The notes under the pieces are model-generated. The model saw only the letters and a program-made list of their open reading frames with translations. It did no database searches and was not told where the DNA came from. Below are positions 1 through 16,500 of a stretch of DNA of 64,000 bases, in pieces; the stretch's first letter is position 1, and each line of letters opens with the position of its first letter. The stretch is from NCBI RefSeq assembly GCF_000224145.3, contig NC_020179.2, positions 4,063,417-4,127,416 on the forward strand, given 5' to 3'. This DNA comes from Ciona intestinalis (lineage: Eukaryota > Chordata > Ascidiacea > Phlebobranchia > Cionidae). The translations under genes were made by a program, and so were the position numbers.

Positions 1-178
1 GATGGGACATTTTTAATTCTATTTTTCTGTCACATTTAGTAGTAAACAAAGAACATTTATTGAAATATAAAACCGTATCCTCACGACTCCCGTAGACCGT
101 TGTTAATTGTTTAAAACACGATCAGGATATTTGATTATTTGTACGCTAAAGGTGCCCCTTCTTTCCCCACAGTACTAT
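1..178. mobile_element. TA-flanked MITE copy, cut by the window start
   Basis: This is one copy of a roughly 170-200 bp non-coding element seen at least eight times here. Family hallmarks are terminal inverted repeats of the form TAGTAGGGTGGGGGAAGATG, a central stretch around GTTGTTAATTGTTTAAAACA, and a TA dinucleotide at each end. Here the left end is missing because the window begins inside the element; the right end (CTTTCCCCACAGTACTATA) is present. TA flanks suggest a Tc1/mariner-like or related transposase source. That is inference, since no coding sequence is present. Confidence 0.75.
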
Positions 179-181
179 ATG

Positions 182-415
182 TTATACCATTGTACCTGTA
201 CTGTCGTGCCTATATCAAACACACACCTCATGCTCACTGTCGAGTAATAACAAGGGTGTCTTTTTTTACACCAGACACACATAGTGCATTCATACACCTC
301 ATGCTCCCTGTCGAGTTATAATATGGATGTCTTCTTATACACCAGACACACATAGTGTATTCATACACCTCATGCTCCCTGTCGAGTTATAATGAGGATT
401 TCTTCTTATACACTA
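182..415. repeat. Dispersed ~60-bp unit repeat, about 3-4 units
   Basis: Consecutive diverged units read, on this strand, as CATACACCTCATGCTCCCTG then TCGAGTTATAA then TCTTATACACCAGACACACA. The same unit recurs on either strand near 7146, 29878, 36672, 39292, 47392, 52125 and 54303. It has no coding potential. It behaves like a minisatellite that is also dispersed. Confidence 0.75.
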
Positions 416-1122
416 GACGCAACTTTCTCCTTTAATCGAACATCGTTTCGATCCATGTGTGTCATATAATAGGCATTTTCAGTTTTCTTTATTTCCTTTC
501 AGCCACCCGACACGGTGAAACAAATGGATAGTGAACCAGGGAAATCCCCTGATAAAGGAATCCTAAAAACTTCTCATTGAAATCTTATAACTTGACAAAG
601 CTATGCAAGAATGTATCGAGTGTCTTTGTACACAACACCATTATAATAAGAATAAACGTCACTTGCTAATATGACCTAATATGCATTATGATTGCAAGAA
701 ATTACAGTCAATGATATTAGGCGTTATATAAGATTATTAATGCAAATGAATTTTTGGTTGAATTATTTACATAAAAAGGTAATATCACTGACTGCAATAT
801 ATGAAGACAGCTAAAATGTTGCACATATTTATAAACGATTGCTGCCAGGCATATTACACTTGTTTTTTAAAACGGTTCGTCTGGCATTTATTTGGGTACC
901 AACATTTTGACGTCGTGTACAGGTATTTTAGAGTGTCATACACACTTATAAAGATTACCTATATAGAACGTTGAAATGTCTGTACACAAATAAATAGCAC
1001 AAAAGCGTTGATGGAAAACAAATGTTGAAATAGTTTCAATAGGTTGTGGTTCATGCAGAAAGTAATGTGCACATGTGCAAGCTGACCTGTGGCATGTAGG
1101 TTCATGCTTCCATTAAATAAAG
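416..1122. other. Downstream flank of YIPF5, no gene seen
   Basis: This AT-rich stretch holds the 3' side of YIPF5 (minus strand). I see no ORF with exon-like borders or family resemblance, and no RNA gene. It should contain the YIPF5 3' UTR, but I could not place a convincing polyadenylation signal. Confidence 0.5.
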
Positions 1123-2922
<1,800 letters not shown>

Positions 2923-4594
2923 TATAAACACGAAGATACTGCTATAACTTTCTACTGTGAATAAGATGCGGCTAGCCTAAAAACCATGGGAAAAAACAAA
3001 GTTGAAATTAGGTTATATTTGCCGAGAACAACAAACATTTATGTTGTAACCAAAAATCAACACGAAGTCCAAATTCCATGTTCCGCATGAACGAGTTTAC
3101 CAAAGTATGATAAATAAAAGTTGGGACCACTTTTGCCACGAAGCGTCAACCAAAGTATATTTTATAGTTAGTTTGTCCCAGATTAATCAAAGTTAGTCTT
3201 TTTAAAGCTAAACATTGGCTTTATTTTTCTGGTAATTTCAAAAATACTTTTTAACGCTACAATCTGTCAACCTTTAGTTTTTCTCTTAATGTATTTTTTA
3301 ACTCAAAATCTCAATTTTCAAAAAAAAAACAGGAAACGACAACTGAACGTTTTTTTTTTATTAAATCTACAAAAGTTGCAAAAAACAAAACAAAGTGCTT
3401 TCACGAGGAAATGAACTTAAACTCGGTTTTACAGACAAGAAAGGGAAAGTTCCAAAGATATGAATTTAGAAGGCAATGTGTTAACGTGATATCTAATCCG
3501 GTAGTTGTTCATAACCGTTGCGTTTAAATCTGCAAACATTTGCACAAATTAATGCAAAAATGTCACTGTATGATGTATGTTAGTTCTTGCATGTTTGATC
3601 AATGTTAGTTGAAAGCCAATCCACTGTATTTCATTTTCACAAACCAAATTGCAAGTTTCATTCCCATGCAAAAAGGCAACAAAAAAGATCAAATCAATAC
3701 AGACACTGACAAGCCCACTTTAACTTTAAATAAATTTCACTAAATCCTTGTCTGGCAGGCATGCAACATAATTAGGTTGGGGTCTGAGTTACCAGTTACC
3801 ATATATTTAACTTATTGAGTGATTTTTTTTTCTGTCTGACATTTTATACAACCCACTGGGTTGAAACGAGTGCTAAATGTAGTACCCAATGACCCCCAAT
3901 AATGGCAGTACCGAGCTTTGAACCGGGTATGTTCTGACAAATTCTCAAACCACTGTGGCACATGTTAGAATACCTTGCTTTCCACCTGTTAGACTAAAAC
4001 TGAACAAAAGACTAGGATTTTATACCAAAACATTGTAATAATGTATGGTTGCATATGGTATATGAAGTGCACTGATGGTATGCTACTGTACCAGAAGCAT
4101 AGGGATATAAAATAGTCAATACAAAGTTTACTATTGAATAAAAATTGCGGTGGTCTCGAAAGTGTCTTATTAAAATAATCACATAACTGTTTGATTGTTG
4201 CACTGCACAACATGCTAGATTGTTGCACTGCACAACATGCTAGATTGTTGCACTGCACAACATGCTATCAATGCAAAATCATTGTCAGAACAGTGCAGGA
4301 ACAGCAGGAGTTTGGTCCATAGTATAACTATACTGAGGTTTTGAAGAATAGGCATAATGTCAACAGGATTTTATGCTCTATTCTATTCTGGGTGTGGTCC
4401 TCCAGCATGGCCTGCTATGGAACCTAATATTTAGGCTGACTTAGCCCATCATCCGAATGGATTTTCTGTTAGTTTTAAATCAGATTGAGTGTGCAAGTTC
4501 ACTGCATTAATTCAAGACCATATTTCAAGCCATGTAGGTGATTGTGGGTTAGACACAAGACGACAAATACACACGACGTGCCTTACACATAGTC
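2923..4594. other. Intergenic, YIPF5 promoter side and ATP7 3' side
   Basis: This interval lies between the YIPF5 start and the ATP7 stop, both on the minus strand. It should hold the YIPF5 promoter and 5' UTR and the ATP7 3' UTR. Apart from poly-A/T runs and the 25-bp tandem repeat near 4193, I see no gene or structured RNA. Confidence 0.5.
4193..4267. repeat. Three perfect 25-bp tandem copies
   Basis: GATTGTTGCACTGCACAACA followed by TGCTA is repeated three times without interruption. The unit contains the internal dyad TTGCACTGCACAA or close to it. It lies about 330 bp past the ATP7 stop, possibly in its 3' UTR. Function is unknown. Confidence 0.85.
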
Positions 4595-7500
4595 TTAATC
4601 TATATCTGCAAGCAGGAGGGACAACTGTTGTTCTTTATCATGTTCATTGTGTGAGGATAAAGATTTCTTGCTGGCTGTGAGGCTTCCTTGTTCTTCATTC
4701 ATTGAAAGTGAATGGATCGACTCAAGAACTTTGTTTTTGATGGAATTTGCTTTGTTGACAATGGAACTAGCCCTGGATTGTGGTTTAATTGCTCCTTCTA
4801 CACCAGATATAGCTTGGATCTCAGAATCATAGAGGACATCGGTGTCATTAATATACTTGGGACTCCCAAACCTTGTTAAAGAGGGCTTTTTGTACCTGGT
4901 CAGTAAAATAGTGTTAGTTTATCTATTGTACATATTGTCAACTTTAAAACACACTTGAAAGGTGGAACCTTTTATTAAAGAAGAGTTATATATTGGGCAA
5001 TAAGGCTAAAGATATATTTCACATGAGATTGTTAATCTGTGAGAGTATTTTACAAGAAAATATGATTATACCAAACAAAGATGTAAAGTGGATTTTAAAC
5101 TACCGGACACCATATTTGTTGTCTCGCAAAGTTTAAAAATATCATGGGAAAAAATGTATTTCGGATTTCTCGAATCATTTATAAATTAGTAATTCTGCGG
5201 TTAAGCAAGTGATGCTCGTATGTCACAACCTGTTGATATGTATTGTAACTCAAGATGTCTGTTACAAGATTAATAAACAGTTTCACACAAGAGTGTTGAA
5301 TATAGACTTCATGTCTACTTTGGAATAAAACGGTAATTTCATTCCAAGAATTCATTAAATCAGGATTTGGAAAAGCCAAAAAGATCTATACTGCATTATG
5401 ACTGGTAGCAAAAGTAACAAAATAAAAGTGTCTACGTATACACCAACTACTTTAACCATCTAACCCAATTTAAAACTATCCCTCCACCATGTTTGTCTGT
5501 TCTACTGTATTACCGTGGTGTATTAACCACTTTCATGGGTTATGACATCATCAATAGACTCTGTGACATCATCAATAAATGGGATTGTAACATCATCAAG
5601 AAAAGGGAGGCTGTTTGCTTTATATAAAGCAACAGCAGCAAGGTTTAATACGCTGCTGCTAGGTGGCAGCAGAGCACCAATGCTGCTGCGTTCTGATTTG
5701 TTGAATTTTCTAGTCATGTGATTACGTCGTGATTTAATGCTGTGTCTTGCTCTGCCGGTGACGGGGCAAAATATAATTAGCTGAGTCATAATGAAACTTG
5801 TGGGGAAAAGGATTGGTTTTATGTATTAGGAATGGGCATACTAGGAGCATGTTTTATTAACATGCATAGGAGAAAGTCTGGGTGTTTAATCAGTAAGGTC
5901 CCACAGTGATGCTCTGCTTGCCAGAGGAACTGAGATTTTAGCCAATATCGAAAAATACATAGGAAAAAATGGTAACGGTTAAATAAGCATATTTTTTAAA
6001 CATATGATATATATTTTACTATATTGAAACTAACAGAGTTTAACATATAGCTTTTGTATTTTGCATAATAAGTAAAATTTTAATATAACTGTTATATTCG
6101 GACATTGTCAATATAGCGTCACGTTTTTATAATAACATAGGCCTACTAGTTCCTTGGCTTAAATATTTATATACTCTTTGATAAATTAGTTTATGTTTTA
6201 AGTATAAAACTGTAAATATATAATAGTTCTCTATTCTGTATATTTATTTACACATACTTATGTTAACTTACGTTTTTAGGAACAGCGATGACATAACGAC
6301 GGACACCGAACTTAACGCCATCGCTGCGGAACCCATCCATGGCTCAAGCACGACACCTAGTGTGTAAAACGCACCAGCAGCGAGAGGAATCCCGATGAGG
6401 TTGTAAACGCAAGCGAACACAAAGTTGTAACGAATTCGTCGAATCACGTGCTGGGATAAATCTATTGCGGCTACAACGTCCATTAAGTCACTCTGGTTGG
6501 ATAGAAGCAGGATGTGTCAGAATATTAAAGTCAACTTTTTTGAGTGATGGGAATTTAGATCTTTTATTCAATTCTATTCTGTATGGATGAGGTCTTTAAG
6601 AATTTGGGACTCGGGCCAGATTTGGCCCATTACCCCATCATGTTTTACTCTAAAACCCTCAGGATGCTACCATCTCCATCTACTAAGACATTTTATTGAT
6701 AATATACAATGGATGTACAACCACAAAATCCTCACTCTAAACTTTTAATTGTCTAAACCAGACTTTATAATACTACTGATCCTATATACAACTTTCACAT
6801 TGATGTTACGAATATAACTGTACAATCTAGACCAGAGTGAGGTAGTATAAAAACGTTCAACAATACATACTTTATAAGCAACTTTCATCTTAAACCATAA
6901 TTGTATACCAACCTTGATCAAAACAACATCTGCGGCTTCCACAGCGACGTCCGTCCCGGTGCCGATGGCTACCCCAACATCGGCTTGTGCCAACGCAGGA
7001 GAGTCGTTGACACCGTCACCCACCATTGCCACCTTGTGACCAGATTCCTGCAGTTGACGAACTTTGTCGACTTTGTGCGAAGGAAGGACTTCAGCGTAGA
7101 CGTTTTTGATGCCGGCCTGTGTGTGGTGTTGTAATGTTAGTCTATTTTACATAAGTGGTGTAACATATGCTCACTGTCGAGTTATAACATGGGTGTTTTC
7201 TTATACACCAGAAACACATGATGTATTCATACACCTCATGCTTGCTGTCAAAGTATAACAACAACTCAAGCAAAACTTTACTTGTGTACTGCAACAACAA
7301 CCATAATACCTGTCTTGCGATTGCCTTTGCTGTCTTCTTATTATCCCCAGTAAGTAATATAACATCGATCCCCATATGTTGTAAGGTATACACAGCCAGT
7401 GCTGCCTCGGATTTTACAGTGTCAGCAATCGCAATCATTCCTTCCAACTTTTCATTGACAGCGGTCAACACTGCTGTATAACCACATTCCTCTTGCTCTG

Positions 7501-10500
7501 TGGAAAATATTTATCATTTAAATATTGCTGTGGAAATGTATGTTCTATTAAGAGAAGTATGTTTTACTTTAATGTATGTATTGTTGTTTATGTGTAAGAC
7601 TGCAAGGTCAGTGCGCTACTACTACTACAGGTCCTAGATGTAGGTCTACTACACCAACACCCAGGGTGCTACCATCTAGTCCCCACTGAAGCAGTTTATA
7701 GACACTCAATAATGGGAATTTGGTTGGAATAATTAGACACGCATTCTTGTTAAACAAATCTAATGCATTGGTTGTAACATGAATAGAAGTTGTCTATTTA
7801 TTGGTTGTAATGTTTACTGGTTACTCCAGTGTAAAACAATCCACCCATATGTGGCTCCCATGACTACAAGTGCTTTTTGAAATACTACTATACAATACTA
7901 CATTGTATTTTCCTAACACCTTTACACTATAGCTATCTACAGTTTACTAAGTAAATACAAGTGCAGCCACAATTAACAATAACTTCCCAACCTGCCATTG
8001 CATCATCCACTTGATCAGGAACAAGGATTCCATTTCTTCTCATCCAATCTCGATTCCCGATTAATACATCATAAGTTGCTTTGTTTTGAGACAATGATGA
8101 TTGTTCTGTCGGAGTGAGTTGATATTTGGATTCAATCTGTGTATTAATATGTAAAGAACATTATGCCAGGATGCTAAGAATAATACAAGACAGCAGACCC
8201 AGTGGTATTTCCACATATAAGTTAGTAGCACTTTGTCATGGTGTTGCATGCCACTTAGCCAAATGTGTCTACTTTGCATGCAGCGTCACTTTCACTAATT
8301 AATGGAAATTATGATTCTTGTGTATTGTAGCATTGACACCAGAGTATTCCAATTAAATCAAGATAACCCAAGTGCAGCATAACCAACTGTTAAAAACATT
8401 CAAGTCTTTATACTCACAGTTTCAAGGCTATACATGTTGTTACTGTTAAGCAACACAGCTTCAACTCCACTGACTTTACATTGAATACCACATCCAGGAA
8501 CTCCTTTGAAACTGCTGGCGTTTCCTAGTCTGTCAATTCTCAGAACCTGAAGTAAATAACAAATATTATGATGCTTTGCGAAGTATGATGAAAAGCAGTG
8601 ACCATTTAGGAAAAAGTTTAATATAAGCAGTATATAATAAATGCAAGTATGATAGCAGTATTGAGAAGCTGTAGCACAACACAGCAAGTGAGGTGCATTC
8701 ATGGTTATATAGAAATCGTCTTGGTGTTAAGATAATGACCAATTCTGGCCTGAATTCCAGGTCTTTTTTTTGTTAGACCAAATCTTGCACAAAACAATGG
8801 GTCTTCTAAGAACAAGGACCTCACCATACAGAACAGAACTAATGTGAGCCCGTAAACAACATCGCGCTCACCTCTTTTGCTCGTTTCACAACAGCAGCAC
8901 CTAGTGGGTGCTCGCTTGCATTTTCAGCCGTACCGACGATAGCCATGAGGTATCTCAGCGACATCCCTGTACCTCCTTCATCAGGAGTGCATAATCGCTC
9001 AAGCACGACACGGGGCTCACCGTGGGTGATGGTCCCGGTCTTATCAAAGACAACTGTCTTCACCTGGAACATACTTTGGTTATATAACATATAATTTTAA
9101 GGAAGTAGCAGGCTTCAATATCTGGTGAGGTTCATGCAATGGAACTTTGGGCATTGAGATAAAGTCAAACTACAGGACATCACCCATGTACAATAGAATA
9201 ACACACAACAGCTGTAGACCCCTGTATTTTTATATCTGTAATTATTTATATTCACCACTTTGCAAAAATTAGCCCCTAAAAGAAACTAGGCCATGAGCTA
9301 TATTTTCTATAGAGTAGCTTCATATCCCATACTTACTGTTTAGTTATAACGTTCTCATGCCCTTAACCCACCTTATGGGATGTTTCCAATGGCTCCCCTC
9401 CTTTGATAAGAATCCCAATCTGTGCCCCAACCCCTGTCCCCACCATGACTGCTGTCGGGGTTGCCAGACCTAAGGCGCAGGGGCAAGCAATTGCAAGAAC
9501 TGTTATTGCTGTTTGAAACGCAAACCGGAAAGTCATTTCATGAGAAGAGAGGTATCTGTGATGTCATACAGAGATTATTAGAAAACAAAGAAAAAAAAAA
9601 AGAAGGGTAAGAAATCTTAGAAATTGTAAATAACTTATATCCCAGGGAGTTGGCAAAGAGCAAGAATCCTTAGTGATCACTGAGCTTGGGCAAGGGCGTT
9701 TTATGTTTAATTTTATAAAAAGTCCACTCACTCGTGTTTCTTTGCGAATTCACTCAACACACTTGGATTAGTGTAACCAACAATGACCCAAGCCACCCAT
9801 GTAACAATGGATATTATGATGACACCAGGGACAAACTTGCCAGCAATCTTATCAGCAACCTGTTGAACAAAGGGTAATCTTATGTACATGGGATAACATT
9901 ATATGGTTTAGCACCCTAGTTTTGAACCGAAAACAGCTTTTATCCCTATTTGTTTAGTGCCATACTTATACAAACAAGCCAAGCACAAAGTATACTGCAT
10001 TCACCACATTAATCAATGAGGTTCTCCATGTTTGGCAACCATGAGTGTAACTGTATTTTAACAATGTCACCCCAGATTTTTACCCTGCTGTTAGGTGTCT
10101 TTTTTTCAGATTTTACCCTGCTGTTAGGTGTCTGTACAAACAAGCCAAGCACAAATTATTGCATTCACCACATTAATCAATGAGGTTCCCTATGTTTGGC
10201 AACCATGAGTGTAACTGTATTTTAACAATATCTATCCAGATTTTTACCCTGCTGTTAGGTGTTTATACAAACAAGCAGAGCCAAAAATTATTGCATTCAC
10301 CACATTAATCAATGAGGTTCCCTATGTTTGACAACTATGAGTGTATCTGTATTTTAACAAGATCACCCCAGATTTTACCCTGCTGTTACTGTTAGGTGTC
10401 TGTACAAACAAGCAGAGCCAAAGTATATTGCATTCACCACATTAATCAATGAGGTTCCCTATGTTTGACAACTATGAGTGTATCTGTATTTTAACAAGAT

Positions 10501-13500
10501 CACCCCAGATTTTACCCTGCTGTTACTGTTAGGTGTCTGTACAAACAAGCAGAGCCAAAGTATATTGCATTCACCACATTAATCAATGAGGTTCCCATGT
10601 TTGGCAACTATGAGTGTATCTGTATTTTAACAAGATCACCCCAGATTTTTTTCTGAAAACAAAAACATGTCGCCTATGCTGCCGATCAATGCTAATTAAA
10701 TAAGAGCATCTGTTGTATGCGTGTGTTGGTCACAATATGTTGTGTCATTGGTGTATAAACAAGTAATCACTTGTGTGTAATATAATAACAGAATTTAGTT
10801 ATGTGTTAACTTGCTATAGTATAATTTTGTATGTAGAATGGGCAGCTTAACAGTGTATAAACTACACAATATGATATGCACTATCTAATATACAGAACTC
10901 AGTACAAAAATACATAAAAAGCAAAATTGTCTGTTTAAATCATGAGTTATCAAACAGCCAGCACATAGGATTATACATGTATAATTGCAAAAATATCATA
11001 TGTTAAATCTAGGGGTGGTCTGCCCCCAGTCACCCCAGGTTCGGTGCCTACACACCAAACACATACCTGTTGAATTGGAGCTTTTGATGTCTGAGCTTCC
11101 TCCACCAGTCGTACAATCTGTGAAAGTGCGGAGTCTGCGCCAACATGAGTGGCTTGCATAAGTAGGGACCCGTTTAGGTTGATGGATCCTCCAATGACTG
11201 ATGACCCTGGTTTCTTTGTGACCGGCATTGACTCCCCTGGTAGAAAAACATTATAAATTATCTTTTCTTATTGGATATGTAATGTAAAACATAACATAAA
11301 CCAAAGGTGCCGAACCTGGGATAGCAGGATGGGCGGGCCTACAATGGATTTTTTGTACTGTATTATTTAATCAGTAATCATTGCAGCCAATAAGTTAGCT
11401 TTGTTTCACAGGAATACATGTCAAATTATCCCTGTTCACCCTGCATTTTATATTGTTTGGTGTCTATACCATGAAGTAAACAGCATCAGCTGCACAGGAT
11501 TTTTATCAGTGCATTTATTGAAGAACCCTATGCTGTAAGCAGTAAAACATATACAGTAGGGTGGGGGAAGATAGGACACCTTTAGTACATAATATCCAGA
11601 TATTCTGATTGTGTTTTAAACAATTAACAACGGTCTATGAGAGTCATGAGGACATAGTTTCATATTTCTCTGAATGTTCTTTGTTTACTACTAAATGGGA
11701 CGAGAACATAGAGGTAAAAAGTGTCCCATCTTCCCCCCATTCTACTGTATATAATACACCCACAACATCCATCATAACTATTAAATGAACCTGTAATAAC
11801 CGATTCATCCGCCATGGATGTTCCTTCCACCACTTTCCCATCTGTTGGTATCTTAGTACCTGGTGGCACTCGTAAGTAATCACCACGCTGCACCAAATCG
11901 ACAGATATGCTTTCCTCTTTTATGACCGTGGTTTTATCATCTCCAAACACAACAAGGATAGCTTCGGTGGCTTGTAGCTGCATTAACTTGGCTAGAGCTT
12001 CAGATGTTTTACCCTGTAGAAAGTAGAAGTTATAACTTGTTCTGTTATATTCGATGGTCCTTGTAGACTGGGGATTTAAGCTAGAGTTGACCCATCACAC
12101 CAACACTCCTGGGAGAGATAACAATAACTTATTTTATTAGCATTGTCTGCTATGAGAACCAAAATTTAGTCAGTTACTTAAATTCATCAATACATGGTTT
12201 GGGCAATCTGCCATACCTGGTTTACAAACCAAAACCCATAGTGCCTTTGCTGGTGTGGGACTCACCCATATATAACACAAAACTATTTTACAGCATTTAA
12301 ACAAGTCATGCCTTACCTTAGCAATATGTTCAAGCCACCTTCCAAGTGCAATGAACACAAATAACATGGGTGGGGTTTCAAAGAAGGTTTTTGGAGATCC
12401 TTTGGCTTGTTGTATCATTGATATGATGAGTAGAATGACAGAATATGCGTAACATATCACTGTTGTCATTACGATAAGGACGTCCATGTTTGCCATTCTG
12501 TGTTTAACTGCCGCCCATGCTTGTATGTAAAAGTAACGCCCGCCGTACACCTGAGGATAAAGTGGCAATTATACATCTGCAGTAATATATAGTAGGTTGG
12601 GGGAAGATGGGACACCTTTTCAATCTATTTTCTCCTCCAATTTGGTGGTAAACAAACATTCAACGATTTTTTTATAAAGTTTTATCCTCACGGCTTCCAT
12701 GGATCGTTGTCAATTGTTTACAAAATGATCAGGATATTTGGATATTATGTGCTAAAGGTGTTCCATCTTCCCCCACCCTACAATATTATACTAATTGTTC
12801 AATTACAGCTTTGGTTCACACAAAACAATAAAGCGGTGCTACCAATTCAAATCCATTGTATTTTGACACTTGTCAAACTAGCTGTCAGAATCAATGAAGT
12901 GTCGGCCAAATACAACTTAATTTATATAAACACATGCGTAAAGTGGTGCAACCAAAGGTTGCTGTCAAAAAATGTTTCCCGATATATTGCTAGTTTAAAT
13001 TAAACAGTAGACACCATTTTACACCTTATACTACTTTGTATGTAGTAAACACCACAATACCATGTTGCATACAGCACAATATTTTGTATGTTGTACTGTA
13101 CTACTATGTACAAACAGACACAGTGACGCAGCCAGAAAAAAAATAAGGGGAGGGGGGTATTAATGAAAAAATTTTCCAAAACAATTTGTTTTTAATTTTT
13201 TTTTTTAATTATTTTTTAATTTTTTTGGGGGTTTATAAGAGGGGGTCGCGACCCGCTAACCCCCTGGCTGCGCCACTGTGTACACATTACACAGCACAAT
13301 AAACTTACTTGCACGGGCGTGCATAGCAGAAACATGAGCAGGTTCTGTAGACTGAGTCCTGGTACGATCATGTACGGATTATTATGAGCTCCTGATGCCA
13401 TGTAATATATCATGATAATCATCACTGGTACACCGAATATTAATGCAGTTAGAAACGAGCGTCTCCATTGTTGTATCGCCACCCGATGGTCAAGTGCTCC

Positions 13501-16500
13501 AACTCGGTTGTCGCAGCTACGAGGGGAAGCCCCAAACCCAGCACTCTATAATTAAATAATTTTTATGGTGAAATTGTATGATTTGTAATATAGAATTATA
13601 TGACTTCTAAAAGTGTGTGATTTCCATGTGAGAATTATATGATGTTTATATCCAACAACAAAAACTTCCATGTGAGAATTATATGATGTTTATATCCAAC
13701 AACAAAACAGAGTAAGAGTAGCTGAACTTGAAGCTACAAGTTTATAAACATTACCAAATCTTTGTCTTGGGATTTAGTGGAGAGTTTGCACATTATCTCA
13801 TTAGTATAAACATGACAAAAGAGATTGGTTAAATCATCAAACTTGGCCGTGATTTTATTATTATTCATAAAGGGTTTACAGAAAATCAGAACCTGGCTGT
13901 GCCACTGGTTGTCATGCATAGCAAATAGAGTGATCATGCATTAGACTTGGACCTATGTATTGACATTTATAATTAAGCATATGTACTTGATACGGCATGA
14001 TGTATGAGAACAATTATTAACAATAAGATGCTGCGTACGTGACTTGTGTTACTTGGAACAAAATACAATAAACTCAGGAAGGAATTAAGTAATAGAGGCT
14101 TCCTAATTACTAGAAATGGATTCATAATATTCCCTTTATCACTGTTGTATCCTAACATAGAGAGTTATCTCTTGTGTTTTGGACCTTCTCTTATAGACCA
14201 CAAACAAATACAGTTAGTTTGCTTTTCGTGTTCAAACAAGTTTATTGCAGGGTCCAACAATGTGACTATGAGTCACTGTTATAAATAAATAACAGACTTT
14301 CTACTGTACAGAGCCATTTTTACAACAAACTGAGCATTAAGTTAAAAACTGCATGTAGGGTAATGGGCCAAATCTAGCATAAGTCCCAGGACCTCACTCA
14401 CATAGTAGTAAGTATATGGGAGTATATGGGACCTTTTAGAAGTTAATAGAATTATATTTTGTCCTAATTAAAAGAAATGCCTGATAACATGTTTACTGTA
14501 AAATGATGGAGTATTTCTCCCACACATATTGTGAAATATGTAGTCATGGAAAAACTCCAACAACATTTTAGCACATACTGCAGCTCATACACTACATACC
14601 AAAACAGCCTGCAGCACATTTTAATGAGAATAATATTTATTGTGGCAAACCAGCTACCAATGATCATATCATTTGTGTAAATTTGTGTATGTTAAAATTG
14701 GCTTATTTGTATTTACATCAACTTGGGCTTAAACCCACAATCTCAAGTTCACCAATATAAACCTTAACTTCGAAAGTTTTAATTAAATACAACATAATAT
14801 GAGAAAGTAATTGCACTGTAGGTTTAGCATTAGCAGTCACGCTTTAGTTTTATGTGATATTTTATTAAAGCAGTATAATCCAGCAGTATTGGGTTTTCGA
14901 CTAAGTTTTAAATATTTTGGTTTTCGCTACTTTATTCGAAGAAGTAATGTATTTTTATCCCCATATATTGTACTATGTATGTAATATGTAAACCATGTAA
15001 ATGTAAATAAATACCTCAATGCTCGCTATGATGTCTCGAACACCAAGGATTTCTGGATCGTACTTGACAACGGCACTTGACGTGGCAAGAGCCACAGAAG
15101 CGTATGTGACACCCGCAACCTCCTGGAGTCGCGACTCTATGGCATGTACGCACGACGAGCATGTCATACCAGTAACCTATTATGACGTAACAGGAAGTGT
15201 GATGTAATAATTAAACATTACCAACTATGACACAACAATGTAACAAAACCCGTGGGATCAAAAAGGATTTTTTATTTTATGAATTTTAAAGTAGGTTAAA
15301 CATGTAGTATGAAGAGATTAACATCTATAAATAAACTTTAATCACTCTATGTCATGCAAGCTATTTTAACATTGGTAATTTCCGTGTTATGTATTTATAA
15401 ATGTAAGTGAGTAGTTTCTATCTAAAGTTAAATCATGTGATACACTGCATAGCTTATAACAAAGAAATAAATTTAATTTTTGATCAAAACTGATCATCTG
15501 CCACATAAATATCTAAGTTAGTTTTGTATGTAATTTTTTTAATTGTTATCTTTAAACACTGATGTTTTAACCTTCCATTCATGACCACAACTACAAAATA
15601 CCTTAAGATCACAGTTTACATCCATACACAATATGCATTGCAGTAACAGCTTACACAAATGGGTTGTTGAATAATTCCTTCCCAACTTACATTTAGTTCA
15701 ACTTGTCCTCCCTTCCCAGTTCCTTCTAACACTGCAGCTCCAAACCCAAGGTCTTCAATAAGTTGAGCAATCGTATCTGGTTCGATCAAACTTGGCCGAT
15801 ATTTAACTTCAGCTCGACCCGACATTAATCCAACAAGGATGGAGACAATTCCTTCCTCCCTACCTGTGTTGTAAGGTGGGAGATGGTAAATGCTAATCTT
15901 AAATGGCTGCATAACATGAATGGTGAATAAATGAATGTAACCTTTATCCCCGCATGCCTAGAAAACGAAAGTCGTTATTACACGGGTTTAACACCTCATA
16001 TCAGCTTACGAGTTGTATGTTACTTTGTGGGTGATTTTATTTTTGTATTTTTTTATGTATGGCTGATAATTTGGACAACCCATTAGTGACTGGGTTGGAG
16101 CAATTGCCGTTAAGTGTTTTGCCCAAGGACACATACGCCCACAATGATAGCATCAACGATTCTTGAGTCCATTACCTCTGGGTTAGACTTAAAAGGTATA
16201 TAATCAAATATTTATGACAGATGCAGTCGAAGTTATTCATCCTTTTTTATTGTTAACATTGTAACTAGGGTTGCAGGCCTTCAATGAAGGTTTCTACACT
16301 GTATTAATCGGAAAACATTTTTACAATAAAAAATGTCTAATTAATTTGATCGTCTAACTATCCCTGCCTCCCCAACAAGTTTGACGCCTATGATACCAAG
16401 TCCCACACAAGAACTCACCTATATTTCTCTCAATATTGTTAACACATGAAGCACACGTCATCCCGGTAATATTAATGAAACATCTTTCCACATCTGTTTC

